The position numbers and the translations under genes are program-made. From assembly GCA_020740775.1 (NCBI GenBank), contig JAHEWK010000006.1:3100001-3164000 (forward strand): DNA of 64,000 nt, in the 5' to 3' direction. Below are positions 1-9,759 of this stretch, piece by piece. The notes under the pieces were generated by a model that ran no database searches, was not told the DNA's origin, and saw nothing but the letters and a program-made list of their open reading frames with translations. Source of the DNA: Ilyonectria destructans (Eukaryota > Ascomycota > Sordariomycetes > Hypocreales > Nectriaceae). How positions within the stretch are numbered: position 1 is the first letter of the stretch; each line of letters begins with the position of its first letter.

Positions 1-2743
1 CGTCTGGCGCAGTGCTTGCGTCATCAGGCAACTCATCATCGTCCAAGACATCATGGCCAACCAGGTGAGCGAGGACGTCGGGGTAAGGTGGCGACCTGGA
101 CTCCAATCCGTCGACGTGGTTTTCTGCCAGTGCAGCAGCAACAGCAGCGCTCACATCGGCGTCTTGAATGCGTTCCATATTGCGCAGACAGTACGCCACA
201 ACTTGTTTGGCCATGGCTTTGACAATCTCGCCGGACCGATCACCAGGGACTTCAATGTCCACACAGATCAGGCTCTTGGACACACGTGCGGCTGCGAGAA
301 GAGACGCGTACAAGGCACAGGCTTCCTCCTGGGCTTCCTCCGTCCGCGCATTAGCCAGCTTCATCAACTCATCGTTTCCAAGGAGGTTGATGTGGGCGAG
401 TTGGTGGACCTCAGGGAGGACCTCAACCAGCGCGATCGCTTGTTCTGACGTCATCTCAACACTTTCAAGATGTATTCGCTTCAAAGCAGCCATCTTCGGC
501 AGGTATCTGGAAATTGTCAGCACGGAATCCTTTCGGGTGGGGGTTGATATAAAGACGTACCTCCTCAGCAGACCAACTGCGCTCGGGGTGGACCGGAAAA
601 GTGCCGTATTCTGTGATAGATCGATAAACCGGAAGTTCTTGAGCTTGACAAGTGTTGGTAAGATTTTGCAGAGTGACGAAGGTGTCAGGTTGCAGCCAGC
701 CAGGCCCATCGCCCACAATGACGAATCCTCCTGAATTGCCGAGGCCAGGGCCTCCATATGACCCCCGAGATCGTTGCCATTTAAATCGAGGCCCTCGCAC
801 TTGCCGGCAGCAATATATTTTACCACGTGCTGTACGCCTTCATCGTCGATTTGGTTGTGTGCGAGACCCAGCCTGCCCACGCCACACTTTATTAGTCCAT
901 CGATGATAGCACCCAGTTGCTCCATGGTCGGTCCCGTCTCGCCGAGATTAACCAGTTCAAGCGTCGATCCTCCTAGTCGTTCCCCGAGGGCCTTAGAAAA
1001 GATATCTGAGATGCCACGCGGTATTTGGACTCCATTGGGGAGTGCGCCGTTCTGCTTAACTTGTGATTGACGGGGGAATTGAATCTGGGAAACGTCGAGA
1101 AACTTGAGGGATCGGCATAAGTAAATGAAAAGGGACAGGTGCTTCCATCCATCGGGGCCAAGCTTGTTGTTCTTGAGCACCAATCGCTCCACCACGCTGG
1201 CATATTCCTCATCCTCATGCTTGGGCTTGCGTCTCTTTGAGGGGGGCCGTTTTGCTGCTAGGAGTCCAGCCAAGATTACCCGCAATCCCTCGTCGGTCAG
1301 GCCAATGTTTTCCAGAAGAACTTCTCTTACGGGAACAACGGCGAGATAATCACCCAAGGTGACGAGATCGGGCAGCTGCAGCCAGTAGTCGGTCAAATCC
1401 AACTTGTTTACCATACCAGTCGAAGAAGAATAATTGGCCGTAGCGGTGAGCTGCTCGGTGATCTTCTTAAGTATCGGCGTTTCGCGCAGCTGGCAACACC
1501 TTCGATAGATTCGTACTGGGTTCGTGGTTGGATAAGATGTCGTCTTTGGAGTAGAAGCGCCTGGGGGCGTGTGGCACGACGAGTCACTGCTGTCGTAATA
1601 GATCTCCATCGGGATAGAACCGTTAGCCTCGGCGAGCTTGCGCTTCTTTTCTTTCCTAGCTTTGCGCTCCTCCTCGCTCTTCTTTTTCTTCTCCTTCTTT
1701 TTTGTGCTGTCCTTTTCTGCGGCTGGGGCTGGGGTTGCAGTGCCGTTTGTACTCGGGTCCTTGCTCGGGGGAGCGATGTCGAGCCCATTCTTCTCAAGTT
1801 CCTTTGGTAGAGATTCGCCATTGCTCTGAATTGCGTCCTTCGTCTCTTTCTCGTCCTCAGCAGGTTTGGGGTTTTTGAGGGCATCGCCTTCACCCTTTTC
1901 CGTCATTTTCTTCTTCTGGGTTATGTCAATTGGCTTCGGGGGATGTGCGGTGTCGACTTCGCCATATTTGGGCATTGGCGCGATCTCAACGTCTACACAA
2001 AAGGCAACTCGCTTCAACTTGGCGCCCTGGAGCTCTGAGATGGGACATCTCTCCCTGTTTTGGTCTACATTCAAAACCACGCGGTCTACCAAGCCGTGGC
2101 CTAGCTTGCCAGCGGGTCCAAGGGCACCCGACGATGATGATAATCGGCGAAAAACCCCCAAGAAGCCAGCCTGGGTGCTCCTTGGGGGGGCCGGGGTATA
2201 GGGGCCGTTGCCCTCAGGCTTGGCGGCGTGTTGCAGGACGGCATTCTTGGTAGGCGTGATCTTGGGGGGTTGAGGATCTTCCTGGACCGTGGGCGATGGC
2301 AACGGCTGGGCTGGCGAAGGTGAATTGGCGGGGGGCGAGCTGGAGGAGAACTTGGCCGAGATATTAGAGAACCACGAGTTACGGCGCTGGGTTGGAGTGC
2401 CGTTCGGGCTCGGTTTTTCTATGGAACCAGATCGCGAAGGTCGTCTTTGTGCATTCGAGCCGTTGGGAGGCGTGGACTGGCCGTTCGTGGAGTGGTCTAT
2501 TGAGGCCGACGCCGGCGCCCTGGCCGATGCGCCGGGGATCTGTCGAGGGAGGGCGGGCACTGGTGCTTTCGTTGGGGGTGAATTCTTTAGCGCTTTTTCT
2601 AGGAAAGAGTCAGTTGAGGGCTCTCGAGAAGCGATGGGATGTGCATCTCGCGATGCGGCGGGCGGGTGGCGAGTTGCAAAGGACATGCCTTTGGGGGCAC
2701 CATGGGTCATCCAGCTGACGTCGACGCCGTGGACGTGCTCCAT
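1..2743 (-). CDS. mhp1: Leucine-rich-repeat protein resembling fungal Mhp1 (partial, C-terminus beyond window)
   Basis: The reading frame opens at an ATG at 2743 (MEHVHGVDVSWM) and stays open to base 1, so the C-terminus is missing. About 895 residues lie in the window. The first ~440 residues are Ser/Pro-rich and low complexity, with a conserved-looking NSWFSNISAKFSSSSP block and a Lys/Glu-rich stretch near residues 340-370. From about residue 445 onward the protein is a run of leucine-rich repeats of the ribonuclease-inhibitor kind (for example VERLVLKNNKLG, LGLAHNQIDDEG, CEGLDLNGNDLG). One intron is placed at 507-560 (54 nt, GTACGT donor, CTGAC branch, CAG acceptor), which restores the repeat register LLRRYLPKM. 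The length is a multiple of three and holds no in-frame stop. The architecture matches proteins annotated in moulds as 'cell wall biogenesis protein Mhp1', linked by name to yeast Mhp1, a microtubule-associated protein. Gene and LRR are firm; the Mhp1 name is from recalled similarity. Confidence 0.8.
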   Translation of the reverse strand, partial: MEHVHGVDVSWMTHGAPKGMSFATRHPPAASRDAHPIASREPSTDSFLEKALKNSPPTKAPVPALPRQIPGASARAPASASIDHSTNGQSTPPNGSNAQRRPSRSGSIEKPSPNGTPTQRRNSWFSNISAKFSSSSPPANSPSPAQPLPSPTVQEDPQPPKITPTKNAVLQHAAKPEGNGPYTPAPPRSTQAGFLGVFRRLSSSSGALGPAGKLGHGLVDRVVLNVDQNRERCPISELQGAKLKRVAFCVDVEIAPMPKYGEVDTAHPPKPIDITQKKKMTEKGEGDALKNPKPAEDEKETKDAIQSNGESLPKELEKNGLDIAPPSKDPSTNGTATPAPAAEKDSTKKKEKKKKSEEERKARKEKKRKLAEANGSIPMEIYYDSSDSSCHTPPGASTPKTTSYPTTNPVRIYRRCCQLRETPILKKITEQLTATANYSSSTGMVNKLDLTDYWLQLPDLVTLGDYLAVVPVREVLLENIGLTDEGLRVILAGLLAAKRPPSKRRKPKHEDEEYASVVERLVLKNNKLGPDGWKHLSLFIYLCRSLKFLDVSQIQFPRQSQVKQNGALPNGVQIPRGISDIFSKALGERLGGSTLELVNLGETGPTMEQLGAIIDGLIKCGVGRLGLAHNQIDDEGVQHVVKYIAAGKCEGLDLNGNDLGGHMEALASAIQEDSSLWAMGLAGCNLTPSSLCKILPTLVKLKNFRFIDLSQNTALFRSTPSAVGLLRRYVFISTPTRKDSVLTISRYLPKMAALKRIHLESVEMTSEQAIALVEVLPEVHQLAHINLLGNDELMKLANARTEEAQEEACALYASLLAAARVSKSLICVDIEVPGDRSGEIVKAMAKQVVAYCLRNMERIQDADVSAAVAAALAENHVDGLESRSPPYPDVLAHLVGHDVLDDDELPDDASTAPD

Positions 2744-5483
2744 GCTGGGATCTGGTGGGATGGAGACGACGGCGACAGGGATGGCGGCAATGAGAAACAG
2801 GTGATTGAGGGGATGACGATGGTACGGCGTCGTGGTCTAGTCGTATACGGTGGAAGATGGAAGGAGGGCGATGAGCGATAGATGGAGATTGAGGAGGGTG
2901 GCCGACAAAGCCGTGGTACGGTTGCGTTGGGTTTAGGATAGGGACAAGCTTGATCCGGGAACGGGGTGGGCGCGACTGGGACTCTGGGACTCCGGTACTG
3001 GGTACGGTATCGGTCCAAGTACCACTCAGCAGCTGGTCTCAGCCCGGGCCAAGGTGGAGGACGACGGCGGTAGGTTCATTTTAGCAGCGGGGTAGTTTAA
3101 ACTTGAGCCGGGATGGATGATGGATGGTGGATGGTGAAGTCAGGGTCGGCCGTGGCAGTCGCAGGTACAGTACTACGTAGGGACTGGACGAGCGGTGCGT
3201 GTGAGTGGAGGTCGGTCTTGGGCGTGGTTGAAAAGGATTGCGGCCGGGCGATTGTGCTGACCAAGGAAAAGATTGATGATGAAGCTGGATTAGATTTGTG
3301 GACGGGCTGAGGGCGGCGGGACGGCATGACATGGATCGGGGATGGGGGGATGGGGGATGCATGGCAATAATTCGGAATTGACGGAAAGGCGACACCCTGG
3401 GGGGCGTGTCACGTTCCAAGTTACGCATCACTATGTAACTTAGGTCCTCGCTGGATGCTACCACCGACTGGGTTGATGCCAAATGCTGGCGATGTTGCTC
3501 CGGGTAAAAGAGGCTTCATGCAGCCTTAGGTAGTCCTCGGGCCTTGGTACATCCCTCGACCAGGTAGGATGCATGGCAATGGGATCCTGGCCCGCGGGCG
3601 GCATTGAGGCGAGAGTGAGGCTTTGTCATCGCCGCTATCCAAACCAAACTTCAGCTAAATCCTTCGTCGTCCTCACCACCCACCTCCTCGAAGCTCGCCG
3701 AGCCAGGCTGACGGATGGGTTGGGGGAAACGAAAGTACCGGCCATGTCCGCAACGATTCTCCATCTTTTCAACGACATGTTGCGCACAGGTATCCCGTCG
3801 CGGATCGCCGTCATGTTCAGTCCACCTGGCCCGCGTAAACCAGCCCACTGCCACACCCGCCCTACCCACAATGCCAACGTCACACCCTTCGCCAGTGACC
3901 AAATAGGTACCGTAGTACCAACTTGGCACAGCTCGAAATGCGCGTTGTGCCCCAGAACAGGCCGGCGATGTCATCATCAGCAGGGTCCCCGGGCGTCACA
4001 CAGCTCTGATCAGTCTGATGTCCCCTTTTTTGTGTCCCACCACCCTGTCACCGTGTCCCTTGGCAATCGCCAGTTCACAACGACAGCCCTACATAGTGCC
4101 ATGCATTCTTGCTCGATTATCGCAGCACATCAAGTACCTATGTACGCCGGGGTCTAGACGCCTATGGCGGGTTAGGTTATACTCTCTCGCCCCGTTGCTG
4201 ACCTATCTGTGCTCTCTCCTCCACGCCGTCGGCTGTCTCCCGCCTTATTCGTGGCATCAGACGGTCCAGACCATTCTCTAGGTTTCGACGAACCGCTCTC
4301 CAGGCGCATCCGCCATTGACCGCCCACCCACAACAACGCACGACGAAGAACTACACCAGCCATGGGCCTAGTAGCGTCCCCCTCGTCCTCTCCATCCATG
4401 GCTGGTAGGTTACCAGTCCGCCGACTCCCCTGCACACGCCATCCCCAATAATATCGTCACTACATCCAGACATTGTCTGATCCGGGCGCCGTTCCGTGGG
4501 CCGAGCTGCGCGTGTCCCGAACTGCCCAAACGCTATCCGCCACCCGCCACCCGCCACCCGAGGGACGAGCAGAGATGGGGATGGGGTTAAGTAACCGAAT
4601 TCCGATTCCCCGACAAGAGAGACAAAACACCAGAATCTGTCTCGTCCCCCTTCAATCTCCATCGTGACGGCTTCGCATACATAACACAGCACCACGACCA
4701 AAGGGTAGGTAGGTATCGAGGGCTCCGTCTCGAAAGGTCACCCGCACTCCATCACGCGCGCTTTGCACATCACACTGAGTAACTCCATCTCGGTCCGCCG
4801 CCCGTTTCGAAATCCCTTGGTCAAATGCCGAAGGCCAATTCCGCATGTCGAAATCCGCATATCCCGCCCCTCGTTATGTCTTGCTCTATACTTTTTCCGA
4901 TTCCAGGATGCCGGGGTTCGACGCATCGCTACCAGCCTACCAGGTGCCCAAAACAAGGAAACCCATTTCCATCTAATTCCCGCACGTGCCCTCGCTCACC
5001 AGCTCACGCCAAATTCGCACAAAACAAAATGTCCTCGTGCTGTATTCATTGCCGTCTTTTTGCACCGACGGGAACCCCGGTGGATTATTGCACAGGGGTG
5101 TCCTCCTCAAAACCTCGGACCACCAAGTCTCAGGCGGCCTCGGCCCGCATGACGGCACTTGATAATTAGCGTCTTCTTCTCGGTGGCATGTTTTCATGCC
5201 ATTTATCCTACGACTTACATGTTTCAACATGATACCTGCATGCACACAATTCAGGCCCACTCAGGAGGGACCTGCCTACGAGTCGAGTCACCGTCGGACC
5301 GATTTGAAGTACAATGAGACAGCCGTTCACCACGGCTATGGAATTTGGCTGGAAGGTATCTTTTTCTTTTCATTCGTGTGACCCTGAGTACGGACCTTTC
5401 CTTACGGACCTTTCCTCGAAACTCCAAACCCAATGCCAAGGTAAAAATCCTCACAAGTCCATGTCCACAACCAGACAAACTTT
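2744..5483. other. Intergenic spacer, no gene seen
   Basis: This 2.7 kb lies between the starts of the LRR gene and the 3' end of the L5 gene. Open frames in it are short and have no recognisable domain. It holds a threefold 7-nt repeat (CCGCCAC) around 4537-4560, TAGGTAGGTA-type motifs near 3527 and 4705, and pyrimidine-rich tracts. The left part probably contains the LRR gene promoter and 5' leader. Confidence 0.6.
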
Positions 5484-6610
5484 TTACTCGTCCGCCAGGA
5501 TGGCCTGGATGCGCTCTTGGACGCGGGCCTCCTTCTCGGCCTTGGTCAACTTGGCGGTACGGAAAGTCTTGGAGATGGCCTTCCACTCCTCCTTGGTCTT
5601 CTGGGGAGCCTCGCTCTCGTACTTCTTGAAGGGGTCCTCACGGATAGCCTTGTGGGCCTCGGTGTAGAGGTCCTCAAGACCATCAGCCTCAACGTCGTCA
5701 TCGACGTACTTCTGGAACTGGCTGCGGAAGCGCTCCTCATCGTCGTCGGCAAGAGTCTCCATGTACTCAGCGACGTGGCCACCGTAGATGTAGTTGCGGA
5801 GGACATCGGCGTCGAGCTCCTTGGTCTCCATATCGAAACCGGGGAATCGCTTCTCGGAGTGGGGGACCAGGATGCCACCGTCAGAGGCACCCTTCATGGC
5901 ACCGAAGACACGGGCACCGGTGGAGGTGCGGGCAAGACCAACATCAAGGAAGGCCTTGAAGGGACGGCGCTCGCCATCATCGGTCTCGGCGGCCTCGGTG
6001 AGAGTGAACTCACCGTCAGCCTCCTCAACACCAGCGAAGTCCTCATCGAGACCGAGCTTCTTCAGGGCACGGCGGGCAATGAGGAGACCGGTGGCGTAAG
6101 CAGCGGCCCAGTTGGTAAGACCGTGCTCGATGCCGTAGGCCTTGAGCTCGTGAGCGTAGGCAGAGACGAAGACCTTGTCGCCAGAGATCTCAGAGGTCAC
6201 GATCTGGCAGATGATGTCCCGGTTGGTAAAGCGGACGACGAGGCGGTACTTGGGCGCATTGTACTTGTTCTTGGCCTGGGTGATGAGGCGCTTGCGGGCG
6301 TAGTAATCGGTCTTGCCTTGGCGTCTGCGCTTGTACTTGGTCTGGTAGCGGCTGCGATTCTCGTCAGCATCGTCGAGTAGAGCATATCATTGCGATGGGG
6401 GTTTGACTTACCTGTAGTACGCGCTGTTCTTCACCAACTTGTGGAAAACCTGTTGCACGTCCCCGAGTCAGCAATTTGCGCTTCAGATTTGCTCGTCCAC
6501 CGTCCGAAGCATCTTGCTATGACTCCCACGAGCAATTGACATTTCTGTCAAGAATAAGATGTCAAAGGAGTTCCAGAGGAACTCCTTTGCGATAGGCCTC
6601 AACTTACCAT
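5484..6610 (-). CDS. rpl5: 60S ribosomal protein L5 (uL18)
   Basis: This is the large-subunit protein that binds 5S rRNA and, with L11, carries the 5S RNP into the pre-60S particle. The coding exons are 6608-6610, 6412-6449 and 5484-6351, giving 302 residues, the normal length for the family. The N-terminus reads MVFHKLVKNSAYYSRYQTKY, followed by the conserved block RRRQGKTDYYARKRLITQAK and then NKYNAPKYRLVVRFTNRD. The C-terminal part has the conserved RPFKAFLDVGLARTSTGARV and NYIYGGHVAEYM blocks and a basic coiled C-terminal tail. Coding exon 1 contributes only the ATG, directly followed by GTAAGT; this start is chosen because no other ATG gives the family N-terminus. Intron 1 (6450-6607, 158 nt) has a CTGAC branch and contains strong hairpins. 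Intron 2 (6352-6411) is 60 nt. Confidence 0.96.
6536..6589 (-). promoter_or_regulatory. Paired hairpins inside L5 intron 1
   Basis: Bases 6563-6574 and 6578-6589 form perfect 12-bp arms around a 3-nt loop. A second inverted repeat, TTGACAT at 6536-6542 against ATGTCAA at 6559-6565, overlaps the first by three bases, so the two stems cannot both form fully. Both lie within the first intron, 19-72 nt downstream of the donor in transcript order. The base pairing is read directly from the sequence. A role in splicing control is inference only. Confidence 0.5.
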
Positions 6611-7030
6611 TTTGACGGTATTGGCCAACGGCTGATTGTTGGTGTTTGAAAGTTGGTGATGGAAGGAATGTGCAGCGAAATCTGGTGGGGGATATTAACA
6701 AAGCCCTAACAGCCCCATCTACAAAATCGCTTAGCTTCAGTGGCTTGCACCTGGGTTGGGGACGAGTCACATGACTGTGCATATTTTGTGCGTGTGTATC
6801 TTATCGATAGTTATCTTATCTTATCTACGAGCATTGATCTGCGAAGCCCCCACGGTGGGGAAGACTGCCGAGGTCCCTCGGGTCCCGCTGGCATACCGGT
6901 GGGGCACCCCGGGATTCCAGGTGTTCGTTGACTTAATTCCATCTCTCTCTCCATCAACTTAAGGTCTCCATAGGACCATTTTGGCTCTCATTATCATTTG
7001 ATTTAACTCATAATCTCATTCAGATCTGAA
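6611..7030. promoter_or_regulatory. Divergent promoter region between L5 and HAD hydrolase genes
   Basis: These 420 bp separate two genes transcribed away from each other. The stretch 6850-6915 is GC-rich and holds two GTGGGG boxes, which fit the SYGGRG consensus of the carbon-repressor CreA. A run of CTTATCTTATCTTA near 6810-6828 contains overlapping GATA-type sites (TTATC). These are short motif matches and prove no binding. Confidence 0.4.
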
Positions 7031-8021
7031 ATGTCAGATAATATGAAGCCCAAGGTTCTCTTATTCGACGTCGGCGGTGTCTGTGTAAGTAACATACTGT
7101 TACAAAGCTGTGTTGCATATGTTGATTCAAAACCCATGTCGGCGCAATGAGAGCATGGTGTTTTGTCTTTCACTTGGAAATAATGGCTGTAATTACGCAC
7201 ATGCTAATCTTTTCCAGGTCAAATCTCCCTTTCAAGCCATCCTCGACTACGAACTCGGCCTCGGAATTCCACCAGGATGGGTCAACTACTCCATCTCCAA
7301 AACCTCGCCCAATGGGTACTGGCATCAGATTGAAAGAGGCGAGATCCCAATGGATGACTCCTTCTTTGATGGCTTCGGGAAAGACCTTCACAACTCCATC
7401 CGCTGGGAGGCATTCTACAAACAGGAGCGGACCAAGAACCCTAATCTGCCCCAGAAAACCCCGCCGCTTCCATCCGTCGATGGTAAGTGGCTCTTTAATG
7501 AGATGATGACGTCTTCCGACCATCCTGATCCTTGGATGTTTCCGGCATTGGAGAAGCTCAAGGAAAATGGAAACTACATTCTGGCCGCTCTGAGTAACAC
7601 CGTCATCTTCCCTCCTGGTCACAAGCTTCATATCAAGGATTTTGGCGACAACCACGTGCGGAGGGTGTTTGATATTTTTATTTCCTCTGCTCACGTTGGC
7701 ATTCGAAAACCTGATCCAAAGATGTACCAGTTTGCGCTTACCCAGATCGACAAGTATGCAAGGGACAATGCAAACAGTCCGCGGGGTCAGCAATTGGGTT
7801 GGAGTGAGGGCGTGCAGACGCAAGATATACTCTTCCTAGACGATATCGGCGAAAATCTAAAAGAAGCCCGAAAGCAAGGCTTTGGGACGGTGAAGGTGAA
7901 TCTAGGGAGGGCGTTTGAGGCGGTAGACGAGCTAGAACGAGTGACGGGCTTGAAGCTTGCGGGAGACCATCCTCGGGTGCCCATAAAGCCCAACTACCGA
8001 GGTTCGAAAGCAAAGATATAG
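7031..8021 (+). CDS. HAD-superfamily hydrolase (epoxide hydrolase N-terminal / ACAD10-like type)
   Basis: Two exons, 7031-7084 and 7218-8021, encode 285 residues. The intron has a GTAAGT donor and a TTTCCAG acceptor with a CTAAT branch just before it. The haloacid-dehalogenase motifs are in order: motif I at residues 11-17 (LFDVGGV, nucleophile Asp13), motif II in ALSNT, motif III as the lysine in GIRKPDP, and motif IV as LFLDDIGEN. The cap between motifs I and II is the helical type seen in the phosphatase half of soluble epoxide hydrolase and in ACAD10. The usual second aspartate of motif I (D-x-D) is a glycine here. The family hydrolyses phosphate esters or carbon-halogen bonds; the substrate cannot be named. 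It appears to be cytosolic, with no signal peptide or membrane segment. Confidence 0.88.
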
Positions 8022-9759
8022 ACAATAATGTGGGCGGGTCAATCGCAGTATTAGTTCTTTCAATCTCTCTTGGAAATATAAGCATAGAGAACCCCGGAAG
8101 CTCTACTTTGTCATCCACTGCAGCTCGCTTTCTCCTCTCCTCCAACGCGTCACAAAAGGAATCTTGTGATCTTGTCCATTGCGGGTCGTAGTAAATAAGA
8201 CGCCCGTTGTATCCGCAGCCTTCTCCAGCATGGTCAACACGCAAGTTAGTTTCATTGGGGATGGTTGGTGATAATCGGCTCTCTTGGTTCGAGGGGTTTT
8301 TTTTTTGTAAGGCAATAGCTATAGAGGGTTCTTCACAAAGGACCAATGCACTTTGGCAAATAATTGGGTCAACCTTCCCTTCTTCGCATGTAAGTATATG
8401 GCCAGGTCAGTAGCATCATGCTGAACAAGCCGACCGAGATGAATTCGGCATCGATATTTGTCCTCGCCTCTGACATTACAGTGGCGGTTACATCGTTACT
8501 GACGACGTTTGTCGCGATAACTTCTTCGAGGCCAATGCTACATGCAAGGTCTAGGGTACGATCCCTAGAATGGTGGGCGCCAGGCTCAGGGAGCACCTGG
8601 CGTAATCCAGTTACCACAAATGGTCGTAGTCAATAGCTCTAGCCCATACACGCGATGAGTCAAGTCTTCTGGCTCTCATGTAGACACTTCATGAATTACT
8701 GTTGGGACCTTGTGGTATGAAAGAGTTAGACTGGTGTAAGATCCAGTCAAGGTCACTACATTTCTGACCACAATTCAACATCAAATCCCGTTGTACGATT
8801 ATGTACTGAATACGTGTGGTATCACAAAATTATCCGGTCTTGTTCAGGTAGAAGGAAACTTTGCCTATTCCTGGCGCTCTCTTTGGGTAGTATTCTAGAT
8901 GTATCTAGCGGTCATTGCGTAGATCAGGCTTCGGCACACTCGGGCGGAGATGCATGCGAAACTGGAAAACCGCTCGATAAGCAATCCTAGTGCTCGAGGA
9001 ACCTTTCTGGGGGTTGTTGGGTCTGTGGTTCCATACCTACGCCGTACACGGAGCCTTATTTTCAAGAACCGGTGACAGCCTCCACCAACTCTTTCAGTCA
9101 GTGGTGCCAACCATCACGCCAAGTTCGCGCAATTTTCCGACCAAGGACAATCGTCAAGAAAGCCTGGCGAGTCTCATAAAAGCCTCGAGCCCGCAGCTCG
9201 ATGCGAGTGTGCGGCCCGGTTGGGGCTAAGCCGCCCTTGACCAAAAGACTGCGGACCAACACTGAAACCAATAGACCAGGCCACGGTGGACCGGGCGGCT
9301 ATGGCTTCCACCACGGCGGCCACCACCAAGCTTGAGAATAGTAGCAAAACTCCCAGATCCAGAGAGTTTAGGTGGCTTCATCTCCCAAAGAACCGCTTCT
9401 TCGTGGCGTTCCTAGAAAGCGCACGCTTGTCGCTCTCACACAGTCGTTGTGCGACGACTGCCTGGACGAATGCCTGCATACATCGTGAGGGGTTCCACCC
9501 AGCTGACCCCCCGGGGCCAGAAAAGCGGCCAGGAATAGGATCAAAATGGCCGGGGTCGTAACCAACGCCAGCCCGGCTGTGCAAGAGGGTGTCGAAGCAG
9601 GTCTAAGGGAGGGGTTTCCTCACTCGGCGCTTCGCTGTCCTGAGCAGAATGTTAAATATGTCCTATCCATCCCTCCCTTGAGGATTGTTGGCATAGGAAC
9701 CGCCAAGGGCTTCTCTCTAGTACCATTTCACATAGGTCATCTGGCTCGATCTTCTCACA
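8022..9759. other. Intergenic spacer with two adjacent inverted repeats
   Basis: No supported gene lies in this 1.7 kb, only short frames without domains. Bases 8550-8556 and 8563-8569 (TCTAGGG/CCCTAGA) pair across a 6-nt loop. Bases 8578-8584 and 8596-8602 (CGCCAGG/CCTGGCG) pair across an 11-nt loop. I checked the pair as a tRNA T-arm, but no A-box or acceptor stem fits. The right part is likely the promoter and leader of the next gene. Confidence 0.5.

Noticed and set aside
3573..4157. 194-codon open frame on +
   Set aside because: His/Arg/Pro-rich without any motif; typical of GC-rich spacer sequence.
5517..6380. 287-codon open frame on + opposite the L5 gene
   Set aside because: It is the antisense of the L5 coding exon, Leu/Val/Gly-rich as antisense frames of such genes are.
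8535..8610. Possible tRNA (loop TACGATC in a paired stem)
   Set aside because: No A-box, no acceptor stem pairing and no plausible anticodon arm upstream.
8103..8617. Short minus-strand frames that might be a decayed gene
   Set aside because: Frames do not join with good splice sites and show no known domain.
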